Of a DNA stretch of 17,196 bases, positions 15,253 through 17,196 are shown piece by piece. The stretch lies in NCBI GenBank assembly GCA_031284445.1, contig JAISZW010000035.1, forward strand, positions 1-17,196, read 5' to 3'. Under the pieces are notes generated by a model. It did no database searches. It saw nothing but the letters and a program-made list of their open reading frames with translations, and was not told where the DNA came from. Position 1 is the stretch's first letter; every line of letters starts with the position of its first letter. The position numbers and the translations under genes are program-made. The stretch comes from Candidatus Methanovirga basalitermitum (lineage in GTDB: Archaea > Methanobacteriota > Methanobacteria > Methanobacteriales > Methanobacteriaceae).

Positions 15253-15561
15253 AAAATTCACATTAACTACTTTTCAACCTTTTGAATCGAATAATCAGTT
15301 TTTTATTCAAATTAACACATTATTAAACTGATAGTCAACCAGCAATCTTCATATTTTAGAAGGTTAACATATATGATCTAACTAAATGTTAAAATTATTG
15401 GGTAAGTACTACAAATATTTCCCTAAGGTAACCATCCATAATGAACTTAATTTTACTATTTTATATTCATTGATGATCATATATATTAGTATTTTGTGTA
15501 AATTTAAAAAAATAAAAAAATACAATTAATTAAATGCTAATATTTTAAATTCTGGTGTGCC
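15253..15561. other. arfB upstream region
   Basis: There is no gene in this stretch. It must contain the arfB promoter; A/T-rich boxes around 15290-15310 are possible, with an inverted pair TTTGAAT/ATTCAAA nearby. The part from 15440 to 15560 is AT-rich and featureless up to the edge of the inverted-repeat module. Confidence 0.35.
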
Positions 15562-15667
15562 AAAATTCCATGGTAAATTTATTATCAAAAATAAACATCA
15601 CATAAAATATTAAATAAATGGAGAAGGTTTATATTAAAACATGAAAACTAACAATGCAATCTTCTCC
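15562..15667 (+). repeat. Left arm of a long inverted repeat
   Basis: This arm is the inverted copy of 16545-16649. A 46-bp core (15602-15647) is identical to the reverse complement of 16564-16609. The outer 34 bp match at 28 positions (15568-15601 against 16610-16643), and the inner part matches with a few changes and one gap. Each arm also holds its own inverted pair, GGAGAAG (15620-15626) and CTTCTCC (15661-15667), around a TTTATATT box. Confidence 0.85.
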
Positions 15668-15688
15668 AAACAACAAAAATCATATAGT

Positions 15689-15709
15689 AAATGTAGGTAA
15701 CCTACATTT
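15689..15709. promoter_or_regulatory. Perfect 21-bp palindrome, operator-like
   Basis: AAATGTAGGT (15689-15698) and ACCTACATTT (15700-15709) are exact inverted copies around a single A. The G/C content stands out in A/T-rich surroundings. It lies just inside the left arm and downstream of the AbrB-like gene. It could be a protein binding site or the hairpin of a terminator, although no T run follows directly. Confidence 0.4.
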
Positions 15710-15943
15710 GTAAGACACATCCAAATTTTCGATTGTTCATTCGAAAAATAGATTAGATATGTAACACTTGTTTATAATATTCCTTTTTCTTTCAATAAAA
15801 ACAGATTTTTCATGTAAATCGTCTTTTTCAAGAATTAAAATTATAATAAAAAAACTATCTAAGAACAATCTCATTTAAAGTCCTCATTCATACAGGCTTC
15901 TTTTTAATTAAACTGCATTAGTAGGTTTTTCTGTGTCCCCGAT

Positions 15944-16114
15944 TCATATAACATTTTCTATAGTTACTTTTTTCTGAAAAATGACTTGAATATTTCCTTT
16001 TTCGTCTTCTCTCCATTTTACTATATCGTTTGGTTTTATATTATGTTTTTTTCTAAATACAGAGGGGTATAAAGCAGTTTGATTTCCTTCATAAACTTTA
16101 GTTTCTACATTCAT
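15944..16114 (-). CDS. Small AbrB/SpoVT-type DNA-binding protein
   Basis: This 56-residue frame, MNVETKVYEGNQTALYPSVF and onward, has the layout of a SpoVT/AbrB swapped-hairpin domain: a strand, a short stretch N-Q-T-A-L-Y-P-S-V-F-R, a helix KKHNIKPNDIVKW, and two charged strands EDEKGNIQVIFQKK. Such proteins are homodimeric regulators or antitoxins of the MazE/VapB kind. AGGTG lies about ten bases before ATG 16114 and a TATA box (reverse of 16147-16156) about 35 bases before it. A 20-bp palindrome overlaps the box, consistent with self-regulation. No toxin gene is adjacent. The gene sits alone inside a module bounded by long inverted repeats. Confidence 0.72.
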   Translation of the reverse strand: MNVETKVYEGNQTALYPSVFRKKHNIKPNDIVKWREDEKGNIQVIFQKKVTIENVI

Positions 16115-16131
16115 ATAAAACACCTATTGAA

Positions 16132-16151
16132 ATATATTACTTGTAATATAT
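16132..16151. promoter_or_regulatory. 20-bp palindrome over the abrB-like promoter
   Basis: ATATATTAC (16132-16140) and GTAATATAT (16143-16151) are perfect inverted arms around TT. They overlap the TATA element 18-37 bp before the start codon of the small regulator gene. This is where an autorepressor of the AbrB type would be expected to bind. Confidence 0.5.
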
Positions 16152-16170
16152 AAAATTACTTGTTGAAATA

Positions 16171-16280
16171 TTTTTCATATGTTTCACTATGTGAATTTAC
16201 ACATAAAACATTATTATAGTAAAAATTTTTCATATGTTTCACTATGTGGATTTACACATAAAACATTATTATAGTAAAAA
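16171..16280. repeat. 55-bp tandem duplication upstream of the abrB-like gene
   Basis: Two abutting 55-bp units, 16171-16225 and 16226-16280, differ at a single position (A at 16194, G at 16249). Each unit includes the short inverted pair TATGTG/CACATA around a 6-bp centre and an A/T-rich box. The near identity implies a recent duplication or selection on both copies. They lie 57-166 bp upstream of the regulator start. Confidence 0.85.
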
Positions 16281-16464
16281 ACTTAATTTTTGGCACTAAC
16301 TTTCCTGATTTATTTATGATAGTTTTAATGCTAAAAATTTGGTGCTACACTATAGCAGGGAAAATAAAAGTATACTATTTAGTTCAAACAAAGAAAACCC
16401 ACCAAAACCCAAAAAACAACCAAATTTAAGAAAAAACTTCAATGAATGGATTATATATGATATG

Positions 16465-16497
16465 AAGGTGATAAAGATGAAAAAATTCTTAAATTGA
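16465..16497 (+). pseudogene. Gene stub with strong RBS and six codons
   Basis: AAGGTGAT (16465-16472) and ATG 16477 form an excellent translation start, but the frame MKKFLN ends at TGA 16495-16497. A possible TATA box is at about 16368-16378. The right inverted-repeat arm begins about 48 bp further on, so the body of the gene may have been removed when the module formed. Confidence 0.3.
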
Positions 16498-16544
16498 CAG
16501 CATTGCATTAAAGGTTATATAGTTCAAATGGCAAATTACTATAT

Positions 16545-16649
16545 GGAGAAGTTGTATTATTAATTTTCATGTTTTAATATAAACCTTCTCCATTTATTTA
16601 ATATTTTATAGGATGTCTATTTCTTATAATAAATTTACCACGGAACTTT
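16545..16649 (-). repeat. Right arm of a long inverted repeat
   Basis: This is the inverted partner of 15562-15667. It keeps the inner pair GGAGAAG (16545-16551) and CTTCTCC (16585-16591) although bases around it have changed, pointing to a conserved hairpin or binding site in each arm. The outer edge lies 65 bp before the start of the monooxygenase gene. The span between outer edges is about 1.09 kb. Confidence 0.85.
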
Positions 16650-16714
16650 TAACAATCCAATAAAAGTTAAAGAATTAGATATAAAAAATTTTTATATAAT
16701 GGAAGCTTGATATC

Positions 16715-16999
16715 ATGATTTTTGTTTTAGCGAAAATGATAATTAAAAAAGGAAAAAATGAGGAATTTTTAGATAAAACCAAAAACCTTATTAAAAAAAC
16801 TAGGTTAGAAGATGGAAGTATTAGTTACAACTTGTATGTTAGTACAGAAGAAGAAAATGTTTTTATAATGATTGAACAATGGAAAAATGGAAATTACCTT
16901 AATGAACATCTTCAAACCAATCATTTTACTAAATTTGTAGATGAAACTTCAGATATTTTAGCAGAAGATATAGATATTGAACAATATTCAGTAAATTGA
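16715..16999 (+). CDS. ABM-domain monooxygenase-like protein (YgiN type)
   Basis: This 94-residue protein has the antibiotic biosynthesis monooxygenase (ABM) fold pattern: a first strand FVLAKMIIKKGK, a helix to residue 29, SYNLYVSTEEENVFIMIEQW as the central strands, a helix LNEHLQTNHFTKFV and a final strand. Such small dimeric proteins include quinol or heme oxygenases and many of unknown role. There is no signal peptide. A TATA box (TTTATATAAT, 16691-16700) lies so close to ATG 16715 that the message is probably leaderless or nearly so. The gene stands alone beside the right inverted-repeat arm. The substrate cannot be inferred. Confidence 0.82.
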   Translation: MIFVLAKMIIKKGKNEEFLDKTKNLIKKTRLEDGSISYNLYVSTEEENVFIMIEQWKNGNYLNEHLQTNHFTKFVDETSDILAEDIDIEQYSVN

Positions 17000-17196
17000 T
17001 ACAAGAACCTTTATTTCTAATTTGATGAATTATCATATGATTAATTTTTTCATCAAATATATGTGGATATATCTCATGAGGGTGTAAATTTTTGTGGAGT
17101 TTTTCATTATAATGCTTCATTTCCCAAAGAGAGCTAAATATTCCAATAAACCCTCAATTACTGAAAATCTTCGATTTTCATAATTACAAAAATTTA
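17000..17196. other. 3' flank with a hairpin and a reverse-strand frame remnant
   Basis: TGAAAATC-TTC-GATTTTCA (17162-17180) is a perfect 8-bp hairpin. On the reverse strand the frame around 17120-17000 reads protein-like (LHPHEIYPHIFDEKINHMII) but then runs into the end of the monooxygenase gene, so it is at most a damaged fragment of a convergent gene. Confidence 0.3.

Noticed and set aside
12067..16506. 13-mer TTGACAGCATTGC shared at 12067-12079 and 16494-16506
   Set aside because: A single shared 13-mer is not beyond chance in 17 kb when all pairs are considered, and the flanks do not align.
16929..17120. 63-codon reverse-strand frame overlapping the monooxygenase gene
   Set aside because: It ends inside a well-supported gene on the other strand, and only the part beyond 17000 looks protein-like; at best it is a fragment.
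1..17196. CRISPR array or tRNA genes
   Set aside because: No regularly spaced repeats beyond the two-copy 55-bp tandem, and no GGTTCRA-type T-arm with matching acceptor stem, was seen on either strand.

Overview
The window is about 17 kb of very AT-rich DNA from a hydrogenotrophic methanogenic archaeon, most likely of the order Methanobacteriales (Methanobrevibacter- or Methanosphaera-like). The grounds are a hdrC-hdrB heterodisulfide reductase pair, an atwA (methyl-coenzyme M reductase component A2) gene followed by a methanogenesis marker 9 gene, an archaeal FtsZ, an ArfB-type deformylase of the archaeal F420/riboflavin route, TATA-box promoters and GGTG/GGAG ribosome binding sites. All family calls come from reading the translations by eye; no database search was run.

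Layout. Positions 1-100 hold the start of a leftward gene cut by the window edge. hdrC-hdrB (466-2356) follow; hdrC is preceded in frame by an unusual 136-residue, charged extension and has a second, canonical start inside. A 0.8 kb gap then carries a 308-bp element with terminal inverted repeats and a structured region resembling an IS200/IS605-type end. Two overlapping conserved archaeal genes follow (DUF749-like and DUF2096-like, 3218-4005). The 4.0-5.3 kb region is gene debris: a reverse-strand IS4-type transposase remnant, a possible regulator fragment and a gene stub. ftsZ (leftward) and atwA-marker 9 (rightward) are divergent around 6.5-6.7 kb. Another debris region (8.84-9.55 kb) includes a DNA methyltransferase-like fragment.

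From 9.55 to 15.25 kb everything reads leftward: arfB, a fused AAA+/VWA metal chelatase, a second transposase remnant, and a FecCD-type ABC permease and ATPase with no binding protein in view. The chelatase and the transporter together suggest metal or corrinoid acquisition and tetrapyrrole metallation (cobalamin or F430), but this is inference. The last part holds a 1.09 kb module bounded by long inverted repeats. Inside it are a tiny AbrB/SpoVT-like regulator gene, an operator-like palindrome, a 55-bp tandem duplication and a truncated gene start. An ABM-domain (YgiN-like) monooxygenase gene lies just outside it.

The points most worth following up are the two-start HdrC with a possible membrane-anchoring tail, the inverted-repeat-bounded AbrB module, the missing Asn in the FtsZ T7 loop, and the stand-alone IS605-like structured region.
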